Shown here piece by piece: positions 43,499 through 51,070 of a stretch of 64,000 bases of DNA. The translations under genes were made by a program, and so were the position numbers. The notes under the pieces were generated by a model. It did not search any database and had not been told where the DNA came from. It was given only the letters and a program-made list of their open reading frames with translations. This DNA comes from Kutzneria sp. CA-103260 (GTDB taxonomy: Bacteria; Actinomycetota; Actinomycetes; Mycobacteriales; Pseudonocardiaceae): positions 6,448,001 through 6,512,000 of the forward strand of contig NZ_CP073318.1 in NCBI RefSeq assembly GCF_018263855.1, written 5' to 3'. The number at the start of each line of letters is the position of its first letter. Within the stretch, counting starts at the first letter, position 1.

Positions 43499-43773
43499 CA
43501 CGACGCACCACTGGTCAGCCGTGCGACTTCACGCGCCGTACGGCGCTCGGTCGCGATCCGGGCGACATCCACGCATCCACCAGACTCGGCGGCCTCGGTG
43601 ATCAGCTTGTCCAGCGCAACGGCCGGCACGACGTAGCGGGTACGAACTCGGACGGCCGGGAACGCGTCTTCCCTGATCGCCCGGTAGAGGGTTGCAGGAT
43701 CGACGCGAAGGATTCGCGCCGCCTCCCGCACGGTGTAGAACGCCGGTAGGGCGTTCTCGCTGTCGTTGTTCAT
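43495..43773 (-). CDS. xis: Excisionase-like HTH protein (Xis)
   Basis: This 92-residue MerR/Xis-type winged helix has FYTVREAARILRVDPATLYRAIREDAFPAVRVRTRYVVPAVALDKLI, the standard excisionase/AlpA-type HTH_17 pattern. It starts the operon xis-whiB-membrane protein-DUF2637-translocase, so excision and transfer functions are coexpressed. The gene lies 4 kb from the integrase and divergent from the XRE repressor. Confidence 0.85.
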   Translation of the reverse strand: MNNDSENALPAFYTVREAARILRVDPATLYRAIREDAFPAVRVRTRYVVPAVALDKLITEAAESGGCVDVARIATERRTAREVARLTSGASW

Positions 43774-43821
43774 TGCGGTTTGTCCCTAAGTTCGAGCCGA
43801 AGTCTGATTTCAATCCAAAAT

Positions 43822-43841
43822 TCGGGATGATTTCATCCCGA
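43822..43841. promoter_or_regulatory. Palindromic operator between excisionase operon and XRE gene
   Basis: TCGGGATGA-TT-TCATCCCGA has perfect 9-bp arms and a 2-bp spacer, in an AT-richer gap between divergent genes. A neighbouring GTCTGATTTCA word (43801-43812) is shared with the other divergent region of the island. The dyad is a likely site for the XRE repressor at 43945-44331. Confidence 0.7.
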
Positions 43842-43944
43842 CTAGCCGCGAACGGGGTGCAAACCGCGGGAACCAACCCGCAAGCCGGTCCGCGGAATTG
43901 CCCTCGCGCTACGCTCGGTGCAGCGGCGGAGCGCGGAGGGATAC

Positions 43945-44331
43945 GTGACGGAAGACTGGGCAGCAGTCGCGCGAGCGATCAATCAACGCTCGACTGAACT
44001 GGGTCTGAGTCAGCGAGAACTCATCAAGCGCTCGCACGTCTCGAAGGCCATCGTCAGCGAGATTCAGAACAACACGGTGCAGCGCCGACGCAGCGCCCGC
44101 ACCCTCGAAGCGCTCTCGCTCGCGCTGGACTGGCATCCGGGCCACCTGGCCGCCATCCTTGCCGGCCGCAGGCCGCCCGGCCTGGGAGAACCTGCCGTCA
44201 GGTCGGACGACGACGTGCCCGCCCGCCTTGCCGTCATCGAGTACCGCTTGGCCGAGATCACGCAACGGCTTGACGACCTGAACGCCAGCTTCACGGCGGC
44301 ATTCGGTGATACCGACGACGGCCGTCGGTAG
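43945..44331 (+). CDS. XRE-family repressor
   Basis: This 128-residue protein has an HTH_3 domain at residues 10-75: ELGLSQRELIKRSHVSKAIVSEIQNNTVQRRRSARTLEALSLALDW. A C-terminal coiled-coil-like part follows (LAVIEYRLAEITQRLDDLNASF) that could dimerise. GTG 43945 with GGAGGGA upstream is chosen over an in-frame start 27 bp earlier. Its position, divergent from the xis-to-translocase operon, suggests it is the maintenance repressor. Confidence 0.82.
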   Translation: MTEDWAAVARAINQRSTELGLSQRELIKRSHVSKAIVSEIQNNTVQRRRSARTLEALSLALDWHPGHLAAILAGRRPPGLGEPAVRSDDDVPARLAVIEYRLAEITQRLDDLNASFTAAFGDTDDGRR

Positions 44332-44443
44332 CGGCTTCGCCGATTGCGGTGACCGAGGCTTCGGCTCGGTCGCCGGGAAGTTCCGTGTTGCGTCCATGCC
44401 TACAGAGAACGGCAGTTCGGCGCCGTTCTACAGTTGGCACCGG

Positions 44444-44474
44444 TTAACCCGAATCCCATTAACCTCAATTAACT
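44444..44474. promoter_or_regulatory. TTAAC repeats upstream of the second HTH-TPR gene
   Basis: TTAACC, TTAACC and TTAACT start at 44444, 44459 and 44469 in the same orientation, in the 181-bp gap before ATG 44513. They may be an operator for the regulator; the 15- and 10-bp spacing is irregular. Confidence 0.35.
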
Positions 44475-44512
44475 TCGCAGGTCAGGGCGGTTATCCGGGC
44501 AAGGGATGAGTG

Positions 44513-45646
44513 ATGGCGAAGACCAGGCTCCGGGCGGTACGGGACCAACTTGGATACTCCTCCGCCGAAGTGATCCGGTTGCTTCAGCAGCGCGCGTCGA
44601 CGCTCGGGCTCGCCATCATGTCGCCGACGAGCCTAAAAACGAAGCTGTCCGTGTGGGAGAACGGCCACGAGTCGGTCAGCGACCTCTACTGGCGGCTGTT
44701 TCGGGACGTCTACGGCCGTACGAACGAGGAACTCGGCTTCCCGCCCGAGCAGGAAGACAGCGAAGCCACCGAGCTGCGGTCGCGGCTGGCCGCGGCCCGG
44801 ACCGTGGATGCCGACATGGTCGAGTTGTTCCGCCGGCAGGTCGACGACGCCCGGCACGTTGACCGTCGGTTCGGGGCCGTCACGCTGCTCGACCAACTGC
44901 GCGGCAGCATCAAGCAGGTCGAGGACCTTCTCATGTACGGCGCACCGAGGGGCCTGCGCGAGCCGCTCGCCGGCGTGCTCACGGAGGCATCCACCTTGGC
45001 CGGTTGGGAAGCGCTCGACCGGAACGCGGTCGGACAGTCATGGGCGCACTACGAACGGGCGAAGACTGCCGCACGGGAGGCAGGTGCGCCTGCTCTGCTC
45101 GCACACGCCACCGCAGAGCAGGCGTTCGTACTGATCGACCTCGGCGAGACCATGCAAGCGGTCGAACAGTTCGCCGATGCTCGCGCGCTCGCCGAGCACA
45201 AGACACCACCTCTGCTCCGGGCCTGGCTTGCGGCTGCGCACGGCGAAGGACTCGCCGCTACCGGGCAACGGGCCGAGGCTCTACGCGCCTTCGACGCTGC
45301 CGGTGCGCTGCTGCCGTCCGATCCCGTCGACCCCGCCCTACCGTTCCTGTTCCTCGGCGGTGCACATCTCGACAGGTGGCGCGGACATGCGCTCGCTCGC
45401 CTCGGCGAGCCGGACGCGATCGACCAACTCAGCGAGGCACTGCCGCGACTGCCAGCGGCGTTCATCCGTGCGAAGACGGGGATGCTGGTGGATCTCGCGT
45501 TCGCCTACGCCGCCCTTGGCGACCGAGACGCCGCGCTAGAGCACTCTCGCCAGGCGCGGCGTCTCGGTTCGCAGATCAAGTCCGACCGACAGCTACGGCG
45601 ACTCGGTGGCCTCATCCTGCCGGGGAGCGTCCCCGGTGTTGCGTGA
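44513..45646 (+). CDS. HTH-TPR regulator (copy 2 on the island)
   Basis: This 377-residue protein has an N-terminal HTH with VRDQLGYSSAEVIRLLQQRA and SLKTKLSVWENGHESVSDLYWRLF, as in XRE-type regulators. A TPR-rich region follows (WAHYERAKTAAREAG, AEQAFVLIDLGETMQAVEQFADARALA, HLDRWRGHALARLGEPDAIDQLSEAL). It is paralogous to 36014-37174 over the whole TPR part. ATG 44513 has AAGGGA 6 bp upstream. The last 54 bp overlap the convergent NUDIX gene. Confidence 0.78.
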   Translation: MAKTRLRAVRDQLGYSSAEVIRLLQQRASTLGLAIMSPTSLKTKLSVWENGHESVSDLYWRLFRDVYGRTNEELGFPPEQEDSEATELRSRLAAARTVDADMVELFRRQVDDARHVDRRFGAVTLLDQLRGSIKQVEDLLMYGAPRGLREPLAGVLTEASTLAGWEALDRNAVGQSWAHYERAKTAAREAGAPALLAHATAEQAFVLIDLGETMQAVEQFADARALAEHKTPPLLRAWLAAAHGEGLAATGQRAEALRAFDAAGALLPSDPVDPALPFLFLGGAHLDRWRGHALARLGEPDAIDQLSEALPRLPAAFIRAKTGMLVDLAFAYAALGDRDAALEHSRQARRLGSQIKSDRQLRRLGGLILPGSVPGVA

Positions 45647-46180
45647 GGCGAGGTAGTAGAGCAGCGCTACGAGAGTGCCAGCGCCGAGAAGTTCCTTGCG
45701 CTGCGCCAACTCCTGTACGCGGCTCAATGGCACCCACTCGACACGCCCCTGTTCCTCCGTGTCGGTCGGCTCGCCAATGTGCTTGGCGTTGCGCCACAGG
45801 TAGATGTCCATGGGCGCTGTCGTCTGCCCTGGAAGGGGCTCAAAGCTGATCAGATGCTCCGGCTCTCCGACCGGTTCCCAGCCGCTCTCCTCGGCGGCTT
45901 CACGAGCAGCCGTGCCCGCGGACTCCTCGCCGTCGTCGACCAGGCCGCCGAGCAGTTCGTAGCCCCACTGATCCGTGGCGAACCGGTAGCGCCACAGCAT
46001 GAGCGCCCGATCCTGGTCATCGACGATCAGCGCAATCGCGATGCGTCCAAGGTGGACAACGTGATACTCCCACCGCTCGCCGTTCGGGGCCTCGACGTCC
46101 GCTAGCCCAACCTTCACCCACCTGTTGTCATAGACCAGTCGCTCACCGTAGGTCTTCCACGCTCCGCGCTCCTCCGTCAC
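45593..46180 (-). CDS. NUDIX hydrolase
   Basis: This 195-residue protein has a full Nudix box, GLVDDGEESAGTAAREAAEESGW, fitting GX5EX7REUXEEXGU. Upstream strands such as VVHLGRIAIALIVDDQDRALMLWRYR and an ADP-ribose-pyrophosphatase-like layout point to a nucleotide-sugar or ADP-ribose substrate; the exact one cannot be told. It overlaps the convergent HTH-TPR gene by 54 bp. It is a cargo gene with no clear link to transfer. Confidence 0.9.
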   Translation of the reverse strand: MTEERGAWKTYGERLVYDNRWVKVGLADVEAPNGERWEYHVVHLGRIAIALIVDDQDRALMLWRYRFATDQWGYELLGGLVDDGEESAGTAAREAAEESGWEPVGEPEHLISFEPLPGQTTAPMDIYLWRNAKHIGEPTDTEEQGRVEWVPLSRVQELAQRKELLGAGTLVALLYYLASRNTGDAPRQDEATESP

Positions 46181-46313
46181 GAGGGAAATCCTACGGGATC
46201 GTCTTGACTAAGCAATAGCTATAACTCAACCGACTCCGAAAGCTACAAGTAACCTCAAGCATTGACTAGCAGCGGCGAAAAGGTCAGTATCGGCACATCA
46301 CTTACAGCTATCG

Positions 46314-47450
46314 TCATTCAAACCGCTTCAGTATTTCATCAAGAGACGGAGCGTCATCAACCTTATCAACTCCCAGAAATTCAGCCATTTTCCGCTTATC
46401 TTTTTTCCAGAACGCATCAAACAACTCTTGCTGCGTAGCACTAGATACGTCTTCGTTGCGATCTCCAGTCAAGAATACCGAATCGCCAGATTCAACCACA
46501 TATTGTTCAATGTGCGCGAGCGTGTGAACGATTTCAGGCCGAGCAAAGTCATCCTGAACCTCCATCAAGCCGTGGTAAACATAGGCAAGCTGGCGGCTAA
46601 ATTGGTCGTCATCATCGACAGCAAAAACCTCCCAAAGCTTAGTGAAATGATGAAAGGTGGACGCCAGCCTGGCAACTCCGTGCGAAAAGTACACTTCAGC
46701 ACTATGCTCAGCCCAGGGCGACCCGAGAGGATACTTTCTAACGTACTCGGAAAACTTTTGCATGCTCCTCTTTAGCGTGAGCACATGAAATGACTTTCTT
46801 ACTACATCATAGATTCCAAATAGCGAATCCCGCCATTCCTTGTCGCTGACAAACTGATCCGGATCGGTCGAAATCCACAGCTCGATGCGACGAAAAGCGC
46901 CCACAATATTCCTAATCGCATGGTCTATCGCCATCTCAAGCGAGACAGCCTCCCAGTCCGACTCGTCAAATCCGAGCGTAGACTCTGACAGTTGTTCCAG
47001 CCAGTAGCAGCTGACGACACCGACCATACTGCTATCGTGACTAATCTCCGTCTTTCTTTTTACCGAGAGGCCGTTGTGAAATCTCTTATGAGCAGCAGTG
47101 CGCTGGACACCGAGAGCGTCGCCAACCTGTTTCCATGTCGCACCACACGCGATAGCTTCAGCCACAACTTCATCTAACGCAGAGTCAGCGGCATTAAGCA
47201 CCAAACTTGCCGCCTTCACAACTTGCAGGATGTCAGCAAGATCCACATCGTCTGCCAAGAACGAATATGACTTCGGTCGATTAACATAGCGAAGTCCGTG
47301 CGTCATATTGGCTATGGCACGCCGCACTTCAAAGTGCTCACGACTGCCCGCGTATGGCCATAGGTAAGAAGTGCAACTGACACCAGCCCATGGTGATCGA
47401 TCGTACAAAACACCATCGTCGCCGATGCGAATCTCTTCGCCATTGACCAT
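46314..47450 (-). CDS. Hypothetical AT-richer cargo protein with an HTH-like segment
   Basis: This 378-residue protein belongs to no recognised family. ATG 47450 (MVNGEEIRIGDDGVLYDRSPWAG) is preferred; the frame stays open 87 codons further but overlaps the small gene on the other strand. Residues 85-115 (EVVAEAIACGATWKQVGDALGVQRTAAHKRF) look like a sigma-type HTH. The rest is helical and aromatic-rich (FHVLTLKRSMQKFSEYVRKY, ARLASTFHHFTKLWEVFAV). GC content is well below its neighbours. Confidence 0.6.
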   Translation of the reverse strand: MVNGEEIRIGDDGVLYDRSPWAGVSCTSYLWPYAGSREHFEVRRAIANMTHGLRYVNRPKSYSFLADDVDLADILQVVKAASLVLNAADSALDEVVAEAIACGATWKQVGDALGVQRTAAHKRFHNGLSVKRKTEISHDSSMVGVVSCYWLEQLSESTLGFDESDWEAVSLEMAIDHAIRNIVGAFRRIELWISTDPDQFVSDKEWRDSLFGIYDVVRKSFHVLTLKRSMQKFSEYVRKYPLGSPWAEHSAEVYFSHGVARLASTFHHFTKLWEVFAVDDDDQFSRQLAYVYHGLMEVQDDFARPEIVHTLAHIEQYVVESGDSVFLTGDRNEDVSSATQQELFDAFWKKDKRKMAEFLGVDKVDDAPSLDEILKRFE

Positions 47451-47628
47451 ATTGTCATCTTCCACGTAAAGAATTTTACAGCAGCTCAGGAAGCGCCCCA
47501 AACGGAAGACGTCCACCCAAGGTGGACACCCCCAGCTAGACACGAAGCCCGCTTTAGTGGTGACCTTACTCGCGTAGGTTACCCAACCCCGACTGCGGTC
47601 GCATTCCACAGTTAAAGCGGAGAAGAAT

Positions 47629-47826
47629 ATGTTGCACAACACATCAATGCGTCTGTTATGGCTGGCACTAGCGCTAACGATTGGCCTGATCACTGGAATC
47701 TGCGCAACCACCCTCTCCTATCTGAGTGGCACCAGCATGCCAAAATCAGTCATGGTAGGCAGTGGCGCATTCGCTGGCTCATCAGCCTTCCTTGTCGGCC
47801 TGTTGCAATTTGCAGCTGCGGGTTAG
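47629..47826 (+). CDS. Small two-span membrane protein
   Basis: This 65-residue protein has two hydrophobic helices (LLWLALALTIGLITGICATTL and VGSGAFAGSSAFLVGLLQFA) separated by a short loop. GGAGAAGA is 5 bp before ATG 47629, which supports translation. It lies 1 bp from the convergent integrase stop and divergent from the AT-richer gene. Function is unknown. Confidence 0.6.
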   Translation: MLHNTSMRLLWLALALTIGLITGICATTLSYLSGTSMPKSVMVGSGAFAGSSAFLVGLLQFAAAG

Positions 47827-47827
47827 A

Positions 47828-49108
47828 TCATTTTTGGCCCGGTTTTGGCTTCGACATACGAGAGCCAAGGATCTCCGCGGCCTTCCGATCGGAGGCAGCT
47901 ACCCATGCGGCATAAACGCGCAGCGTAGTAGCGCCTCCTCCGCCATGACCGAGGCGGCCAGCGACAGTACGGAGGTCGATTCCCGCTGCCAGTAGCTCAG
48001 TGGCCGAGTAGTGGCGCAACGCATGAATGTGGGTGTCGATGCCGAGGCGCTCAGCCATGTCCTTGTAGCGACTGGACACTGCGTGCGGTGAGTAGGGCTG
48101 CGTAGGATCGAACTTCCGCACGCCTGAGAACACATACATGTCGTCGGTCAGCTTGACGTTCAGCTCAGCGAGCCGCTGACGGCTTCGGTCCTTGTGCTCG
48201 CGGAGCAGGACGGTCGTCTCCGTGTCGAGCGCAATACGACGCATCTGGTGCGTCTTGGTGTCCTTGACGCGGCCAACGCCCTTACGGAGGACGTAGCTGC
48301 TCCGAACCTCGATGATCCCCTGCTCAAGATCGACCCGAGACCACTTCAAAGCGCAGACCTCGCCGCGCCGGATGCCGGTCGTCATGACGAGCCAGACGAG
48401 CGTGCCCCAGTCATCGATCTCGCCATCCATCGCGAAAGCCGCATCGACTAGCTGCGCCGCCTCGGAAGGTGACGGCGGCGTGGGCTGCGGCTGAGGCTGC
48501 TTGGGACGCTTGGCGATTCGAGCGGGATTGGCGTCGATCCACTCCCAACGCTCAGCCGCGCTCAACGCGCCGCTCATGATTGAGTGGAGCTGCCGGACTG
48601 TCGATGCAGCCAGCGGCTTGCACTCGTGTGGCTTGCACCTCTTCTTCACGCAGTCATGGTCCCCGTCCACGCGGTGCACAATGAATGGCTTGCCGTCGCA
48701 GCGGACGCGGCAGCGGCGCAGCTCGGCGTAGAGCGTTTCGAGCATCCGGGTGGAGACCTTGCGTACAGGCTCGTCACCGAGCACGGGCCGAATATTGCGG
48801 TCGGCGTAACCCCGATACATGTCACGAGTGTCCTCGTCCAACTCGGCTGTACGCAGCCACTCATCAAGCACGTAGCCGAACGCCACAGACGAAGTTGCCG
48901 AGCGCTGCTGGTCGACCTGACTCAGCAGGCGCGTCATCACCTTCTCTGCGGCCTTCTCCGCTGCCCTGTCAGTGCCCTTGACCGTCTCCGTCAGGTACAC
49001 GTCCTTGCCGGTCACCGGATCGACGCCCGAGAACACCCGGACCTGTAGTGAGTTGCCACGCTGGCGGACGCTGCCGCGCCTCCGCCGTTGCTCCCCGGAG
49101 TCAGCCAT
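47828..49108 (-). CDS. int: Tyrosine-family site-specific integrase
   Basis: This is a 426-residue tyrosine recombinase. It has an arm-type N-terminus (RGSVRQRGNSLQVRVFSGVDPVTGK) and a core-binding SAM-like domain with an unusual Cys/His insertion (HDCVKKRCKPHECK). The catalytic domain has TTGIRRGEVCALKW (Arg I), HALRHYSATELLAAG (H-x-x-R) and GRLGHGGGGATTLRVYAAW (H and the nucleophile Y). It lies 93 bp from the tRNA-Met gene and should recombine at its anticodon-loop/3' region. Confidence 0.95.
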   Translation of the reverse strand: MADSGEQRRRRGSVRQRGNSLQVRVFSGVDPVTGKDVYLTETVKGTDRAAEKAAEKVMTRLLSQVDQQRSATSSVAFGYVLDEWLRTAELDEDTRDMYRGYADRNIRPVLGDEPVRKVSTRMLETLYAELRRCRVRCDGKPFIVHRVDGDHDCVKKRCKPHECKPLAASTVRQLHSIMSGALSAAERWEWIDANPARIAKRPKQPQPQPTPPSPSEAAQLVDAAFAMDGEIDDWGTLVWLVMTTGIRRGEVCALKWSRVDLEQGIIEVRSSYVLRKGVGRVKDTKTHQMRRIALDTETTVLLREHKDRSRQRLAELNVKLTDDMYVFSGVRKFDPTQPYSPHAVSSRYKDMAERLGIDTHIHALRHYSATELLAAGIDLRTVAGRLGHGGGGATTLRVYAAWVAASDRKAAEILGSRMSKPKPGQK

Positions 49109-49200
49109 AAGCCCAGGTTAGAAGCCTGTTCAAGGACAGCAACATGGCCGAAGATCGTGGTTGCGGATCTTGAAACCGAGGAGATCCCCAGGTCGAGGTG

Positions 49201-49245
49201 GTAGGGCGGGTGGGGCTCGAACCCACGACCTGACAGATTATGAGT
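49201..49245. repeat. Right attachment site, inside the intact tRNA-Met gene
   Basis: This is the second copy of the 45-bp repeat at 34240-34284. It runs from the tRNA anticodon loop through the 3' end plus one base, so integration keeps the tRNA functional. Confidence 0.93.
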
Positions 49246-49276
49246 CTGCTGCTCTAACCAGCTGAGCTACCGCCCC
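49202..49276 (-). tRNA. tRNA-Met (anticodon CAU)
   Basis: The minus strand folds as a complete cloverleaf of 75 nt: acceptor GGGGCGG with CCGCCCT, D-stem GCTC/GAGC, anticodon stem GCAGA/TCTGT around loop CTCATAA, T-stem GTGGG/CCCAC with TTCGAGC, and discriminator A. The anticodon CAU is at 49240-49242. It could be elongator Met or a lysidine-modified Ile tRNA; CCA is not encoded. It is the integration target of the island on its 3' side. Confidence 0.93.
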
Positions 49277-49738
49277 AGGGCGCCGGGGATGGCGCGCGTG
49301 GAGGGGAGACTACCGGCGGACGGTGGGCGGGTGGCGGGCGGTCCCCTGGTGGGACGAGCGGCGGTGGTGATCAGGCCTGGCGCGGGAGAGAGATCCAGGA
49401 ACCCATGGGTGATCAGGGCCGCCGGAAGCACGGGACGAGGCGGCTGGAGCGTTCCGAGGAGCGGCGGGTGATCGGGTCTGCCGTGCGGAGCATGAGCGGC
49501 GGGGTGCACGGGCGGGTGGGGATCCAGGACGGCGACGGTGTGGAGCTGCTGGAGCCCTACCGGCGGGGTGGGATCTGGGTGGGTGTCCGCATGTGCCGGG
49601 GCTCTTGCCGGCATGTGAAAAGTTCCGCCTTGACCCACCTGGTTGCGGCTTCAATGATCATCGGCGTCAGCGGTAGCTCGACACCATGCCGCCGCTGGCT
49701 GCTGCCGGCGGCGGGACACCCTTGCGACCGGAGGACCA
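49277..49738. other. Gap between tRNA and IclR gene
   Basis: These 462 bp contain no gene I can support; several long frames are G-rich and lack family features. The only signal is a promoter-like pair near the right end. Confidence 0.45.
49630..49658 (+). promoter_or_regulatory. Candidate promoter for the IclR gene
   Basis: TTGACC at 49630-49635 and AATGAT at 49653-49658 are 17 bp apart, about 80 bp before ATG 49739. The surrounding bases are AT-richer than the rest of the gap. Confidence 0.4.
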
Positions 49739-50515
49739 ATGCCCGACGCTCAGCCGAAGCCGCCGAGTGGGCTGATCGGGTCGGTGCAGCGAGCGCTCCG
49801 GGTGTTGGAGACGGTGGCGGACGGGGGCGACGGGATCACGGCGAAGGCGGTGGCCCGGCGCACGGGGTTCAAGCTGTCGACGACGTATCACCTGTTGAAC
49901 ACATTGGTGCACGAGGGCTATCTAGTCCGGCTGAAGAACGCCAGGGGCTTCGGCCTGGGCTACAAGCTGCCGGAGTTGCACGGCAGCCTGAAGGAGCAGC
50001 TGTCGGTCACGCCAGAGATCGCCTACACGCTGAGAGACCTGCACAAGCGGGCGAAGGCGGCGATGTACTACGCGGTGGTCCGCGACGACGAGCTGGTGGT
50101 GGCGGAGGTGGCCGACTCGCCGGAGCATCGGAAGGCGGAGCCGCTGGATCTGGGGTTCGACAGATCGGCGCACGCGACGAGCTTCGGCAAGGTGCTGTTG
50201 GCGGCGATGTCGCCGACGGCTCGAAGGCACTATCTGGCGGGGGCGGGCCTGACCCGGCTGACGAACCGGACGATCACGCGGCTGGAGGATCTGGACCGGG
50301 AGCTGGCGATGGTCCGCAGGACGGGCATCGCGGCGGAGATCGAGGAGTTCCAGCCGGGGCTGGCCTGTCTGGCCACGCCGGTGAAGGACGCGGAGGGTCG
50401 CACGACGGCGGCGGTGGCGCTGTCGGTGCCGGTGAAGGACTTCGCGAAGCGGCGCCGGCAGCTGGAGACGCTGATCCGGCACGGCGGTGAGGAACTGTCC
50501 CGCCTGCTCTCCTGA
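49739..50515 (+). CDS. IclR-family transcriptional regulator
   Basis: This 258-residue regulator has an N-terminal winged helix (SVQRALRVLETVADGGDGITAKAVARRTGFKLSTTYHLLNTLVHEGYLVR). The IclR effector domain follows (AKAAMYYAVVRDDELVVAEVADSPEHRKAEPLDLG, HATSFGKVLLAAMSP, CLATPVKDAEGRTTAAVALSVP). GGAGG precedes ATG 49739 by 5 bp. Its target is not clear; the exopolysaccharide operon lies 555 bp downstream on the same strand. Confidence 0.92.
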   Translation: MPDAQPKPPSGLIGSVQRALRVLETVADGGDGITAKAVARRTGFKLSTTYHLLNTLVHEGYLVRLKNARGFGLGYKLPELHGSLKEQLSVTPEIAYTLRDLHKRAKAAMYYAVVRDDELVVAEVADSPEHRKAEPLDLGFDRSAHATSFGKVLLAAMSPTARRHYLAGAGLTRLTNRTITRLEDLDRELAMVRRTGIAAEIEEFQPGLACLATPVKDAEGRTTAAVALSVPVKDFAKRRRQLETLIRHGGEELSRLLS

Positions 50516-50790
50516 AACCGGTTCCGGGACCCTACTATCGGAGGTGTCCCCGACGGTGGAAATCTGATAACGCCAGGTCAGGGTGAACGAAATTCATTCG
50601 GACATTGCGTTGACAAGTTCCGATACCTGAGTGACGATGGGCCGGTCAGCGCATACGCCTTCACTGAATTCTCACACGACTCGGACTGCTGATGCACCAA
50701 GGCCCACACCTTCCGTTCTCCCACCCCGACGACATCGCCGCCCTGGTTGGCGTGCGCGTGCGGGTGCCGCTGCCGAGAAGATGAGGAGGG

Positions 50791-50811
50791 GATCCGCCCA
50801 CTGCGCGGATC
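50791..50811. terminator. Hairpin in the exopolysaccharide leader region
   Basis: GATCCGC and GCGGATC form a 7-bp stem with a 7-nt loop, followed by GGCCTTTC. It could end a short leader transcript. Confidence 0.45.
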
Positions 50812-50876
50812 GGCCTTTCACCAGGCATGATGCCGCCGGCGCGCCGCGCCGGGGCCGCCTTCACCTGCCATAAGCA

Positions 50877-50897
50877 CCCCGCCTGAAGCCGGCGGGG
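50877..50897 (+). terminator. Intrinsic-terminator-like hairpin upstream of the exopolysaccharide operon
   Basis: CCCCGCC and GGCGGGG form a 7-bp GC stem with a 7-nt loop, followed by CGTTT. It is the best terminator in this gap, either for the IclR transcript or a leader. Confidence 0.55.
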
Positions 50898-51070
50898 CGT
50901 TTGGCCACGCGTTTTCCGTTCCGACATGCCTATTCACGGCATGGTAACGAAAGGAATTCACCGTTGGGCCGAGCTTTTCGTCGAAGACCGACGCGCATCC
51001 GCCGTCCACGCGAGCTACCCACTGATCCGGTGCGCCGCCGGGCACCGCCCTGACCACAGAGGGTTCCCCC

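Larger units (their letters stand above)
34240..49245. mobile_element. Integrative element (AICE-like island) in a tRNA-Met gene
   Basis: A 45-bp direct repeat (34240-34284 and 49201-49245) bounds about 15 kb. The right copy is the 3' half of an intact tRNA-Met(CAU) gene and the left copy is the displaced 3' fragment. A tyrosine integrase lies next to the tRNA. Inside are an excisionase, WhiB, DUF2637 and FtsK/TraB-type translocase operon, regulators and cargo. This matches actinomycete integrative and conjugative elements that transfer double-stranded DNA with one FtsK-like protein. No replication initiator is recognised, so the element may be mobilisable or decayed rather than a full AICE. 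Confidence 0.88.
50516..51070. other. 555-bp gap before the exopolysaccharide operon
   Basis: No gene is supported here. It holds a TTGACA at 50611-50616 with GACGAT 17 bp on, a possible promoter, and two hairpins listed separately. An untranslated leader or small RNA between 50640 and 50900 is possible but not shown. Confidence 0.45.

Noticed and set aside
49405-50490. A 361-residue frame across the IclR gene
   Set aside because: It is out of frame with the IclR protein and Gly/Arg-rich without family features.
50631-50873. An 80-residue gene in the exopolysaccharide leader
   Set aside because: It has no ribosome site and a random Arg/Pro/Ala composition, and runs through two hairpins.
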